From positions 1 through 13,141 of the forward strand of contig SOKR01000114.1 in the NCBI GenBank assembly GCA_004375675.1: a stretch of 13,141 bases of DNA, read 5' to 3'. Position numbers and translations under genes: made by a program. Of the stretch, positions 1-7,024 are shown piece by piece (the first letter of the stretch is position 1; each line of letters starts with the position of its first letter). This DNA comes from Dehalococcoidia bacterium. GTDB lineage: Bacteria; Chloroflexota; Dehalococcoidia; Dehalococcoidales; BS750m-G39. Below the pieces are notes generated by a model that saw only the letters and a list, made by a program, of their open reading frames with translations, did no database searches and was not told where the DNA came from.

Positions 1-113
1 ATGATTTTCATTTTCATATCGTTTAAGATTTTACACTGTTGGGGTAGAAAAGGATAGGGGGGTGCTGATTAAAAATTCGTTTCAAAATTTCCAGGCGGTT
101 ATGTCTTACAACT
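1..113. other. AT-rich stretch with no gene, upstream of dnaE
   Basis: This stretch is clearly more AT-rich than the genes that follow. I found no credible reading frame on either strand: the ATG at base 1 meets a stop after 18 codons. It has no tRNA fold and no intrinsic terminator. It probably separates dnaE from a gene outside the window. The part next to dnaE that carries promoter sequence is listed separately. Confidence 0.5.
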
Positions 114-136
114 ATGTCCTCCCGATACAGACCCTG

Positions 137-145
137 TGCTATAAT
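137..145 (+). promoter_or_regulatory. Extended -10 promoter of dnaE (TGC-TATAAT)
   Basis: A perfect TATAAT at 140-145 is preceded by TGC at 137-139, the TGn extension that can replace a -35 box. No good -35 lies 16-18 bases upstream. Transcription would begin near 151-152, only about five bases before the dnaE ATG, and there is no Shine-Dalgarno sequence there. The promoter call rests on consensus match alone. Confidence 0.6.
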
Positions 146-156
146 AAATCAGAGCT

Positions 157-3100
157 ATGTTCAGCCACCTCCATGTTCATACCCAGTACAGTTTGCTCGA
201 CGGCATGGGTCGAATCTCCCACCTCGTAGAGCGAGCCAAGGAAATGGGCATGGAAAGCCTGGCCATAACCGACCACGGGGTCATGTACGGCGCCATCGAG
301 TTCTACCTCACCGCCAAGGAAGCGGGCATGAAGCCCATTATTGGCTGCGAGGTCTATCTGACGCCGAACAGCCGCCTCAGCCGCAGCGCCAGCGACAAGA
401 GCAACTACCACCTCGTTTTGCTGGCCAAGAACCAGACCGGTTACCGCAACCTCATCCAGCTCACCACCAAAGCGAACCTGGAGGGCTTTTATTACCGTCC
501 CCGCGTGGATAAGGAGTTGCTGGAGCGCTATCACCAAGGGCTTATCGCCTTAAGCGCCTGCATCGTCGGCGAGGTGCCCCACCTTATCCTTTCGGGGAGG
601 CTCGAAGAAGCCAAGCAAGCCGCCCTCTGGTACAAGCAGACCTTCGGCGATTTCTACCTGGAGATACAGCGCCATCCTATCCCCGAGCTGGAGCAGGTCA
701 ACCAGCACCTGATACCGATGAGCCAGGAGCTGGATATACCGCTAGTCGCCACCAACGACGTTCACTATGTCAACCAGGAGGATGCTTCCGCCCACGACCT
801 GCTGCTCTGCATCGGCACCAACTCCTCTATCCATGACCAGAAGAGGATAAAGATGGCCGGCGACTTTTATTACCTCAAGAGCCCCGAGGAGATGGCAGCG
901 CTTTATCAGGATATTCCCCAAGCGCTGGAGAACACCGAGCGCATCGCCGAGATGTGCAACCTCAAGCTGGAGTTCGGGCGTTTGCACCTGCCCGAGGTAG
1001 ATTTGCCCGAGGGCAAGGCCGCCGATGAGTTCCTGGCCGACCTCTGCCACCAGAGCCTGGATAAATATTACCCCGACCCGTCGCCGGAGATAAAGCAGCG
1101 GCTCGATTACGAGCTGGAGGTAATCAAGCAGACCCAGTTCGCCAACTACCTGCTCGTGGTCTGGGACATTATATCCTTCGCCAAGGAGCAAAAAATACTC
1201 TTCGGGGTCAGGGGCAGCGCCGCCGCCAGCATCATCCTGCGCTGCCTGGGCATCACCGAGGTCGACCCGATGGAGAATAAGCTGGTCTTCGAGCGCTTTC
1301 TTAACCTGGAGCGCCAGGAGATGCCCGATATCGACCTGGATTTCGAGGACGCTCGCCGCGACGAGGTTATCGCCTACGTCTCCAAGAAATATGGCAAGGA
1401 CCACGTCGCCCAGATTATCACCTTCGGCACGCTGGGGGCGCGAGCCGCGCTGAGGGATGTGGGGCGGGCGCTGGGTATGGCCTACGGCGATGTTGACCGC
1501 GTCGCCCGGCTGGTGCCCTTCCGCCCGGGGATCACCCTGGAGAGAGCGTTGGAGGAGAACAGCGAGTTGCGGGCTGTCTACGCCGAGGACAAAATCATCC
1601 GCAATCTGGTCGATTCCGCCCAGAAGCTGGAGGGCGTCGCCCGCCACGCCAGCACCCATGCCGCCGGCGTGGTCATCTCCAAGCAGCCGTTGACCAGCTA
1701 TGTCCCCCTGCAGCGGGCGAGCCGGGGCGACGGCGAAACTACCGTTATGACCCAGTTCTCCATGGAGGATATCGCCCGCATCGGGCTGCTCAAGATGGAC
1801 TTCCTGGGGCTGGCCAACCTGACCATCTTGGGCAAGGCTAAAGAGATTATCGCTCAGAGCCAGGGCGTCGATATCGACCTGCATAATATCCCCATGGACG
1901 ACGCCAAGACCTTCGAGCTTTTGTCTTCGGGGGAGACGATGGGGGTCTTTCAGCTGGAGGGAGCGGGGATGCGCCGCTACATCAAGGAGCTCAAGCCCAC
2001 CGCCTTCGGCGACATCGCCGCCATGATTGCCCTCTACCGCCCGGGGCCCATGGAGAATATCCCCACCTTTATCAAAGCCAAGCACGGGCTGGAGCCCATC
2101 CGCTATCCCCACCCTGCCCTGGCCAACATCCTCGAAGAGACCTACGGGGTAATCGTCTACCAGGAGCAGGTGTTGTTTATCGTCCAGGCCCTGGCCGGCT
2201 ACAGCCTGGGGCAGGCTGATATCTTCCGCAAGGCGATGGGCAAGAAGATTGCGGCCGTGATGAAGAAGGAGGAGCGTAATTTTATGAGCGGCGCCGGGGA
2301 GATGGGCTTTTCCTCCCAGGTCGCCGAGGAGGTTTTCGCCCTTATCGAGCCCTTTGCCGGCTACGCATTTAACAAGGCGCACAGCTTCAGCTACGCCCTT
2401 ATCGCCTACCAGACCGCCTATCTCAAGGCGAACTACCCCGCCGAGTATATCACCGCCTTTCTTATTACCCACGCCGACCAGCAGGATAAAGTCGCCACCG
2501 CCGTCGCCGAATGCCGCCGTCTGGGCATCGAGGTTCTGCCCCCCGACGTGAACCGCAGCCGGGTCAACTTTTCTATCGAGCCCGACGAGGAGGGCAACCC
2601 CGCCATACGCTTCGGGCTGAACGCGATTAAGAATGTGGGGGTGGGGGCGGTGGAACCGCTGGTTAACGAGCGCCTTAAGGACGGCGAGTTCAAGTCTATT
2701 GAAGACCTCTGCCGCCGCGCCGACCTGCACGGGCTCAACCGGCGGGCGACGGAGAGCCTGATAAAGGCAGGCGCCTTCGATAGCCTGGGCGACCGCGGCA
2801 CCCTGCTCGCCAGCGCCGGGCGCATACAATCGCTAGCCCAGCGGGAGCAGCACCTGCGGGAGACGGGGCAGTCCACCATGTTCGACCTCTGGGGGGAGAG
2901 TATGCCCACCCCTGTGCCCAGCCTGGAGCTGGAGGAGGCCGAAATTCAGACCAAGGATAAACTCGACTGGGAGAGGGAGCTGATGGGGGTCTATCTCTCC
3001 GAGCACCCCTTCGCCGCCTTTGCCGCTAAAGTAGCCGCGGAGAATACCGTCCTTTGCGGGCATGTCGACACCGAGCTGGTGGGACAGACCATCCGGGTGG

Positions 3101-3639
3101 CGGGCATGGTGGCTTCGGCGCACCAGTCTTTCACCCGGGACCGCCGCCCCTTCGCCAGCGTTATGCTGGAGGACCTTAGCGGGCGGGTGGAGGTTATGGC
3201 CTGGCCCGATGTCTATGCCGGCACCCGCGAGCTCTGGCAGGAAGGCACTATAGTGCTGGTGGAGGGCAGGGTGAGGATCCGCAACGACCGGGTGCAGCTG
3301 AGCTGTGATAACGTGCGCCGCTACCAGCCCGAAGCCGCCCCTGAAGAGGCCCCGCCTGCGGTAGAGGAGAAGCCCGAACCCCCGCCGCCCAAGAGCCGCC
3401 TGACCATAAGCATCAAACAGACCGACAATATCGATAACGATGTCGCCTGCCTGAATAAACTGGTCGATACCCTGAGAATCTTCCCCGGGGAGGATGAGGT
3501 CAACATGTGCGTCGTCAACGGGGATAGGGTAGTCAACCTTAAGCTCTCCAATATATACACCGGATACTGCCCCGAACTGCACCAGCGCCTGGTGGCGCTG
3601 GTGGGGGAGGAGGGGCTGAGGGTGGTGACCAGTGGCTAA
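157..3639 (+). CDS. dnaE: DNA polymerase III subunit alpha
   Basis: This is the replicative polymerase catalytic subunit, 1160 residues, a normal size for bacterial DnaE. The N-terminal PHP domain starts with the HxH pair H6/H8, followed by TDHG at 38-41, GCE near 63-65 and NDVHY near 200, so its metal-ligand pattern looks intact, unlike E. coli DnaE. The palm carries the catalytic aspartates in PDIDLDFED and, later, KMDFLGL. A clamp-binding type motif QSTMF starts at Q905. An OB fold spans roughly 975-1056, then a proline/glutamate-rich linker and a C-terminal domain. The ATG at 157 is well supported because the PHP motif begins immediately after it. There is no Shine-Dalgarno site, and the promoter lies just upstream. 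The radC-family gene follows on the same strand and is probably co-transcribed. Confidence 0.97.
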   Translation: MFSHLHVHTQYSLLDGMGRISHLVERAKEMGMESLAITDHGVMYGAIEFYLTAKEAGMKPIIGCEVYLTPNSRLSRSASDKSNYHLVLLAKNQTGYRNLIQLTTKANLEGFYYRPRVDKELLERYHQGLIALSACIVGEVPHLILSGRLEEAKQAALWYKQTFGDFYLEIQRHPIPELEQVNQHLIPMSQELDIPLVATNDVHYVNQEDASAHDLLLCIGTNSSIHDQKRIKMAGDFYYLKSPEEMAALYQDIPQALENTERIAEMCNLKLEFGRLHLPEVDLPEGKAADEFLADLCHQSLDKYYPDPSPEIKQRLDYELEVIKQTQFANYLLVVWDIISFAKEQKILFGVRGSAAASIILRCLGITEVDPMENKLVFERFLNLERQEMPDIDLDFEDARRDEVIAYVSKKYGKDHVAQIITFGTLGARAALRDVGRALGMAYGDVDRVARLVPFRPGITLERALEENSELRAVYAEDKIIRNLVDSAQKLEGVARHASTHAAGVVISKQPLTSYVPLQRASRGDGETTVMTQFSMEDIARIGLLKMDFLGLANLTILGKAKEIIAQSQGVDIDLHNIPMDDAKTFELLSSGETMGVFQLEGAGMRRYIKELKPTAFGDIAAMIALYRPGPMENIPTFIKAKHGLEPIRYPHPALANILEETYGVIVYQEQVLFIVQALAGYSLGQADIFRKAMGKKIAAVMKKEERNFMSGAGEMGFSSQVAEEVFALIEPFAGYAFNKAHSFSYALIAYQTAYLKANYPAEYITAFLITHADQQDKVATAVAECRRLGIEVLPPDVNRSRVNFSIEPDEEGNPAIRFGLNAIKNVGVGAVEPLVNERLKDGEFKSIEDLCRRADLHGLNRRATESLIKAGAFDSLGDRGTLLASAGRIQSLAQREQHLRETGQSTMFDLWGESMPTPVPSLELEEAEIQTKDKLDWERELMGVYLSEHPFAAFAAKVAAENTVLCGHVDTELVGQTIRVAGMVASAHQSFTRDRRPFASVMLEDLSGRVEVMAWPDVYAGTRELWQEGTIVLVEGRVRIRNDRVQLSCDNVRRYQPEAAPEEAPPAVEEKPEPPPPKSRLTISIKQTDNIDNDVACLNKLVDTLRIFPGEDEVNMCVVNGDRVVNLKLSNIYTGYCPELHQRLVALVGEEGLRVVTSG

Positions 3640-3658
3640 AGCCGAGGAGCGGGCTCTA

Positions 3659-4447
3659 ATGAGCGGGAAAGAGGCGTCGGCGGGACACCGCAAGAGATTG
3701 CGGGAAAAGTTCATCGGGTCGGGGCTGGCCGGCTTTCACGACTATGAAATCGTCGAGCTGCTGCTTACCCTGGGCTCGCCGCGCCGGGACTGTAAGCCGC
3801 AGGCGAAAGAAGCCATCAGAAGATTCAAGAGCTTAAGGGGGGTGCTCTCGGCTTCATCCGAAGAATTGCAGCAGATAGATGGCATCGGGCCTCACAACGC
3901 CCTGGGCATCAAGCTGGTATCCGAAGTAGCCCAGGAGTTCCTCAAGCAAAAGACTGTGGCTAAGCCCGCCTATAAGTCGGCGCGGGAGATTTTCGATTAC
4001 CTCTACCACTCCATGCGCGACCTTAAAAAGGAGGTCTTCAAGGTTATTTACTTAGATAGCCAGAACCAGATTATCGACATCGCCGACATCGCTAAAGGGA
4101 CGGTGGATAGGGGGGCGGTCTCTGCCCGCGAGGTGATGGAGAGCGCCATCCGGCGTAACGCTATTTCGCTGATTCTCGTCCACAACCACCCCTCGGGCAA
4201 CCCTGAGCCCAGCCAGAGCGATGAGCAGATAACCAGGGACCTGGTCTTTGCCGGGGGCATTATGCAGATAAGGGTCTTGGACCATATCGTTATCGGCGAG
4301 AATAAATACTACAGCTTCGCCGTGGAGGGACTAATCGAGAAATACGAAGGGGACTTCTTAGACCTGAAGCTGAAGGGGGTATCCGAGGCGAAACGGAGGC
4401 TCTACCGCGCCAAAGTATTACCCCCCGAGCTTCACTGGCGTCCCTGA
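3659..4447 (+). CDS. radC: RadC/MPN (JAMM) domain family protein
   Basis: The protein belongs to the RadC (UPF0758) family. The N-terminal region begins with GHRKRLREKF and contains a helix-hairpin-helix, IDGIGPHNA. The C-terminal MPN/JAB domain carries the complete JAMM metal motif HNHPSG...PSQSD (HxHPSGxxxPSxxD), so it could be an active metalloenzyme. The family is named after an E. coli DNA-repair locus, but that link was later withdrawn and the substrate is unknown. I chose ATG 3659 because GAGGAG at 3644-3649 sits nine bases upstream. An in-frame GTG at 3632 would give 271 residues and overlap the end of dnaE by eight bases. The gene follows dnaE by 19 bases, so co-transcription is likely. 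Confidence 0.9.
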   Translation: MSGKEASAGHRKRLREKFIGSGLAGFHDYEIVELLLTLGSPRRDCKPQAKEAIRRFKSLRGVLSASSEELQQIDGIGPHNALGIKLVSEVAQEFLKQKTVAKPAYKSAREIFDYLYHSMRDLKKEVFKVIYLDSQNQIIDIADIAKGTVDRGAVSAREVMESAIRRNAISLILVHNHPSGNPEPSQSDEQITRDLVFAGGIMQIRVLDHIVIGENKYYSFAVEGLIEKYEGDFLDLKLKGVSEAKRRLYRAKVLPPELHWRP

Positions 4448-4494
4448 CTGAAAAACGGCTATAATGAAAACTAACCTTTTGTCGCTGCCATCGT

Positions 4495-4500
4495 TATAAT
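4495..4500 (+). promoter_or_regulatory. Possible -10 box of the inhibitor lipoprotein gene
   Basis: A perfect TATAAT lies 38 bases upstream of the ATG at 4539. A second TATAAT occurs at 4460-4465. Neither has a recognisable -35 at normal spacing or a TGn extension, so this is only a candidate. Initiation from the nearer box would leave a leader of about 30 bases containing the Shine-Dalgarno sequence at 4526-4533. Confidence 0.3.
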
Positions 4501-4538
4501 AGAGTGGCAAGATAAAGAGCTTAATTAAGGAGGGCGCT

Positions 4539-4928
4539 ATGAAAAGAGTTTTGATTTTGTTGTTGGTGGTGGTGGTGACCCTGGGGCTGGCGGCGGGGTG
4601 TACGGTGGTTAAGACCTACGACGATGAGGGGCAGCCGATAGACATCGGCGTGGGCCAGGAATTTATTATTGCCCTCGGTTCTAACCCCACTACCGGTTAC
4701 AGCTGGCAGGCAAGCTACGATGAGACTATGCTGGAGCTTGTCGGCGGCGAGCCCACCTATGAGGCGGATGAAACAGAGGAAGGTGTCGTCGGTGCCGGCG
4801 GTGTCGAGTATTTCCGCTTCCTGACACTGGAGCCGGGGGAAACCGAGATAACTCTGGTCTATGCGCGGCCCTGGGAAGACCCCCCCCCCCAGGACGAAAC
4901 CAAGGCATTTACCGTTAACATAGAATAA
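4539..4928 (+). CDS. Chagasin-like (I42) protease inhibitor lipoprotein
   Basis: This is a 129-residue exported protein. Residues 1-20 form a lipoprotein signal peptide (MKR, hydrophobic stretch, LAAG) with the lipidated cysteine at C21. The rest matches the three inhibitory loops of the chagasin/I42 family: NPTTGYSW at 49-56, a glycine-rich GAGG segment leading into YFRF at 85-94, and RPW at 110-112. Family members inhibit papain-type cysteine proteases by wedging these loops into the active site. Here it would act at the outer face of the membrane. A strong Shine-Dalgarno, TAAGGAGGG, precedes the ATG. An uninterrupted run of 11 C (4880-4890) encodes the prolines after RPW, so slippage would remove the last strand. 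The target protease is unknown. The gene converges on ogt with a two-base gap. Confidence 0.85.
   Translation: MKRVLILLLVVVVTLGLAAGCTVVKTYDDEGQPIDIGVGQEFIIALGSNPTTGYSWQASYDETMLELVGGEPTYEADETEEGVVGAGGVEYFRFLTLEPGETEITLVYARPWEDPPPQDETKAFTVNIE
4880..4890 (+). repeat. Homopolymer of 11 C inside the inhibitor gene
   Basis: Eleven consecutive cytosines fall in codons for Asp-Pro-Pro-Pro. With this length the frame continues to a family-like C-terminal strand (KAFTVNIE), so 11 appears to be the in-frame state. Confidence 0.95.
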
Positions 4929-4930
4929 CC

Positions 4931-5434
4931 CTAGCGATGGCCGGCTTCCAGGCGGAGCAGAGACTTTTTCACCCCCACCCCACCGCTGTAGCCGCCGAGT
5001 TTGCCATCACCCGCCACCACCCGGTGGCAGGGAATGATAACGGGCAGGCGGTTCCGGGCCAGGGCCTGCCCCACCGCCCGCGCTCCCCTTTTGCCCAATC
5101 TTTTGGCTATCCAGCCGTAGCTCCTGGTTTCCCCGTAAGGAATGAGTCTGGTCAGCCGCCATACCTGGCGCTGAAAATTAGTCGCTGAGGAGAGGTCGAG
5201 CTCGTCGGGGAAGTCTACTCTTTGACCAGCGAAGTAAGATTTGAGGCGCTCTACTATCTCACCAAAGGGTTTTTCCGAACGGGTAGCGTTTTTTAAGCTA
5301 TCGCCCAGCCGCCGCTCGGCTTCTGGGGCGGAGGATTGGGGTGGGGTGGCGGCTGACAGTCCCGAATCAGAGCCCAATATCCCCACCCAACCCATGTCGG
5401 TATTGAAAATGGTGTAGTATAGCCGGTGGGTCGT
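4931..5434 (-). CDS. ogt: Methylated-DNA--protein-cysteine methyltransferase
   Basis: This enzyme repairs O6-alkylguanine by a one-way transfer of the alkyl group to its own cysteine. The active-site motif IPCHRV is present (C136 counted from 5434), preceded by an Arg-bearing helix-turn-helix region (YGETRSYGWIA) and followed by GGYSGG, so it should be active. The first canonical start is ATG at 5395, but that would cut off the family's usual N-terminal strand: the thirteen in-frame codons upstream encode a typical YYTIF..D segment. No ATG, GTG or TTG lies between them and the upstream stop. An ACG at 5434-5432 has GGAG eight bases upstream (5443-5446), and I take it as the probable start. 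The gene is last in a run of membrane-protein genes, 23 bases behind the 89-residue one. Confidence 0.88.
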   Translation of the reverse strand, partial: TTHRLYYTIFNTDMGWVGILGSDSGLSAATPPQSSAPEAERRLGDSLKNATRSEKPFGEIVERLKSYFAGQRVDFPDELDLSSATNFQRQVWRLTRLIPYGETRSYGWIAKRLGKRGARAVGQALARNRLPVIIPCHRVVAGDGKLGGYSGGVGVKKSLLRLEAGHR

Positions 5435-5457
5435 GGTCTTTACTCCAGATAGAGAAT

Positions 5458-5727
5458 CTACGACTTACGCTGTCGGCGGCGAAGCTGAAGATATGCGGCC
5501 AGGAATATCAGGGCGGCTCCGAGCAGGATGGAGACCAGTATCTTGACCAGCTGCGACAGGTCCATGCTCAGGAAGAAGGCGTAGGTGAAGATGCCGGCCA
5601 GGATAGCCAGCGCGTAGGAGATGGTATGGGCGCTGAAGGTGCGATGCTTTATCGCCCGGTAGATAAGCCAGGCGATAAGGCCCAGTGAGGCCCAAATAGC
5701 CAGTGTTACCAGTATGGCGCTTACCAT
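5458..5727 (-). CDS. Small three-helix membrane protein of unknown function
   Basis: I do not recognise this 89-residue protein. It is mostly hydrophobic, with three predicted membrane segments at about 3-24, 35-54 and 60-80, a short basic loop (RAIKHR) after the first and a very basic tail (LRRRQRKS), which would favour a cytoplasmic C-terminus. Its ATG overlaps the end of the 58-residue membrane-protein gene by seven bases, so translation is probably coupled. A GAGGG run just upstream can serve as ribosome binding site. Co-expression with the two membrane proteins upstream suggests a joint function at the membrane, but nothing in the sequence says which. Confidence 0.75.
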   Translation of the reverse strand: MVSAILVTLAIWASLGLIAWLIYRAIKHRTFSAHTISYALAILAGIFTYAFFLSMDLSQLVKILVSILLGAALIFLAAYLQLRRRQRKS

Positions 5728-5897
5728 CCTACCCTCTCAAAATACTTGCCCAGGCAGGTGAACATCCCCACCGTCAGCAGCAATGAGATGAGCTGCCACA
5801 GCTCGGAGAGGTAACTCACGTACTGGGCGGCCAGGTAGCCGACGCCGGCCAGGCAGAAGAGGATTCCGAAACCGAACAATACGTATTCTAGTTTCAT
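5721..5897 (-). CDS. 58-residue two-helix membrane protein, unknown function
   Basis: This short gene encodes 58 residues, from MKLEYVLFGF to a C-terminal ERVGW. Two hydrophobic stretches, about residues 5-25 and 33-50, are separated by a short loop (VSYLSELW), as in a helical hairpin. GGAG lies nine bases before the ATG. The stop codon overlaps the start of the 89-residue gene, and the gap to the 170-residue gene upstream is 20 bases. This spacing and overlap are the main evidence that it is real. I recognise no family. Confidence 0.7.
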   Translation of the reverse strand: MKLEYVLFGFGILFCLAGVGYLAAQYVSYLSELWQLISLLLTVGMFTCLGKYFERVGW

Positions 5898-5917
5898 ACT
5901 AAACGTCTCCAGTGTTA

Positions 5918-6430
5918 TCAGTACCTGGGCAACAGTGACGATACATGCACTATTATACGGCGCTCGACCCCGTCCCGCGTGATGATTACCGAGAACTCGT
6001 AGTCATTAGCTTCGGGGATGTCGGCGGGGCGTAGCGCGTCGGTATCTATCGTCCAGGTCAGTTCTTCTTTATCAAAGCCGCCGATGGCTACCGCCTGCGA
6101 TATTAAGTCACTGTGCTTTGCCTCGCCGAACCAGACTGCCACCTCGACGTCAGCCGAGTAGGTGCTAAAGCGGCGGTTGTCGAGCTCATAATGGAAGTAT
6201 ATATCCTGCCCTTCTTCAGTCCAGGTGAAATAACCATAGTCATCGCGTAGCCAGTGGTCGGGCTCAATTACTTCTTCCCGTTCCTGGGTGGTTACGGTGA
6301 CGGTGCCGTAGACGCCCATATAGCCGTCGAAGACGAATATGGCGATGATGGCCAAAAAGAAGGCTATGGTCAGAAAGAGGTAGAGGTTCTTGCGCTGGGT
6401 TGTCTTTTTCCCGGTCTTTGGCGTTGCCAT
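5918..6430 (-). CDS. Membrane-anchored protein with external beta-rich domain
   Basis: I do not recognise this 170-residue protein. A short basic N-terminus (KTGKKTTQRK) is followed by one membrane segment at about residues 16-35 and an acidic, aromatic, strand-rich domain of about 130 residues (pieces such as DIYFHYEL, ADVEVAVWF and YEFSVIITRDG). This fits a cytoplasmic N-terminus and a beta-sandwich-like domain outside the membrane. There is no lipobox or cleavage motif and no cysteine in the external domain. It is the first gene of a minus-strand run with two small membrane proteins and ogt. A near-consensus promoter lies directly upstream, leaving a leader of only about ten bases with no Shine-Dalgarno site. 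Confidence 0.8.
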   Translation of the reverse strand: MATPKTGKKTTQRKNLYLFLTIAFFLAIIAIFVFDGYMGVYGTVTVTTQEREEVIEPDHWLRDDYGYFTWTEEGQDIYFHYELDNRRFSTYSADVEVAVWFGEAKHSDLISQAVAIGGFDKEELTWTIDTDALRPADIPEANDYEFSVIITRDGVERRIIVHVSSLLPRY

Positions 6431-6446
6431 AATCTAAAGTCTATGT

Positions 6447-6475
6447 ATCATAATTAAAGCGCCGAAGCTTGTCAA
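6447..6475 (-). promoter_or_regulatory. Near-consensus promoter for the membrane-protein/ogt run
   Basis: On the minus strand, a perfect TTGACA (6475-6470) is followed by a 17-base spacer and TATGAT (6452-6447). Transcription would start near 6440, about ten bases before the ATG at 6430. The -35 box is only eight bases beyond the hpf stop codon, and no terminator separates the two. Confidence 0.8.
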
Positions 6476-6483
6476 GTAAGTTT

Positions 6484-7020
6484 TTAGCCCATCTCGGGCT
6501 CGATAAGCCCGTAGTCGCCGTCGTGGCGGCGGTAGAGCAGGTTGAGCTCGTCGCTGTCGGCGTTGAAGAAGAGGAAGAAGTCGTGCCCCAGAAGCTCCAT
6601 CTGGTCGATGGCTTCGGCGGCCGACATCGGCTTGACGGCAAAGCGCTTGACCTTGACCACTTTGCCCACGGGCGGGGCCTCTTCCTCAAATTCACCCCGG
6701 GCCAGCGAGTTGCCCCGACCCTTCTCGTAGAGCTTGCCCTTGAAGCGCTCGATCTGCCGATTCATGACCGACGCCACCTTGTTAATCGCCGCGGGCAGGT
6801 CTTCCCCCCGCTCCGCCCCCCGCAGCAGGGTGCCGTGGCTATCTATGGTTAGCTGGACGACGAAGTGCTGCTTGGTCGCCCGGGTCTTTTCTTGGGCGAT
6901 TTCCACCTTGTATTCCCTGATATCGGGCAGGTGGCGGTCGAGCTTGCCCAGCTTGCTTTCAATGAGCTGGCGCACGGTGGGGGTTAGTTCTATGTTTTTA
7001 GCCGTTATCCGTAGCTCCAT
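6484..7020 (-). CDS. hpf: Ribosome hibernation-promoting factor, long form
   Basis: The protein binds the decoding region of idle 30S subunits and, in its long form, pairs ribosomes into inactive 100S dimers. Residues 1-100 are the S30AE/YfiA-type domain (MELRITAKNIELTP at the start). An acidic linker (about 108-118) leads to the C-terminal dimerisation domain with VKRFAVKPMSAAEAI and HDFFLFFN. At 178 residues it is the usual long-form length. A strong AGGAGGGTG lies just upstream of the ATG, and the comF stop codon is four bases away, so the two genes form one transcription unit. Confidence 0.95.
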   Translation of the reverse strand: MELRITAKNIELTPTVRQLIESKLGKLDRHLPDIREYKVEIAQEKTRATKQHFVVQLTIDSHGTLLRGAERGEDLPAAINKVASVMNRQIERFKGKLYEKGRGNSLARGEFEEEAPPVGKVVKVKRFAVKPMSAAEAIDQMELLGHDFFLFFNADSDELNLLYRRHDGDYGLIEPEMG

Positions 7021-7024
7021 CGTT

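Noticed and set aside
742..2829. Minus-strand open frame of 695 codons antisense to dnaE
   Set aside because: It is the complement of confidently coding dnaE; strong third-position GC bias keeps the antisense frame open. The translation shows no recognisable domain.
3632..3658. GTG 3632 as start of the radC-family gene
   Set aside because: It is possible, but ATG 3659 has GAGGAG at good spacing and leads straight into the conserved GHRKRLREKF, so the longer form is less likely.
6453..6469. Possible terminator hairpin AAGC-TTCGGC-GCTT after hpf
   Set aside because: It has only four base pairs, no T tract, and lies within the spacer of a strong promoter.
6469..6852. Plus-strand frame of 127 codons opposite hpf
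   Set aside because: It is antisense to a well-supported hpf gene with a strong ribosome binding site; no domain is visible.
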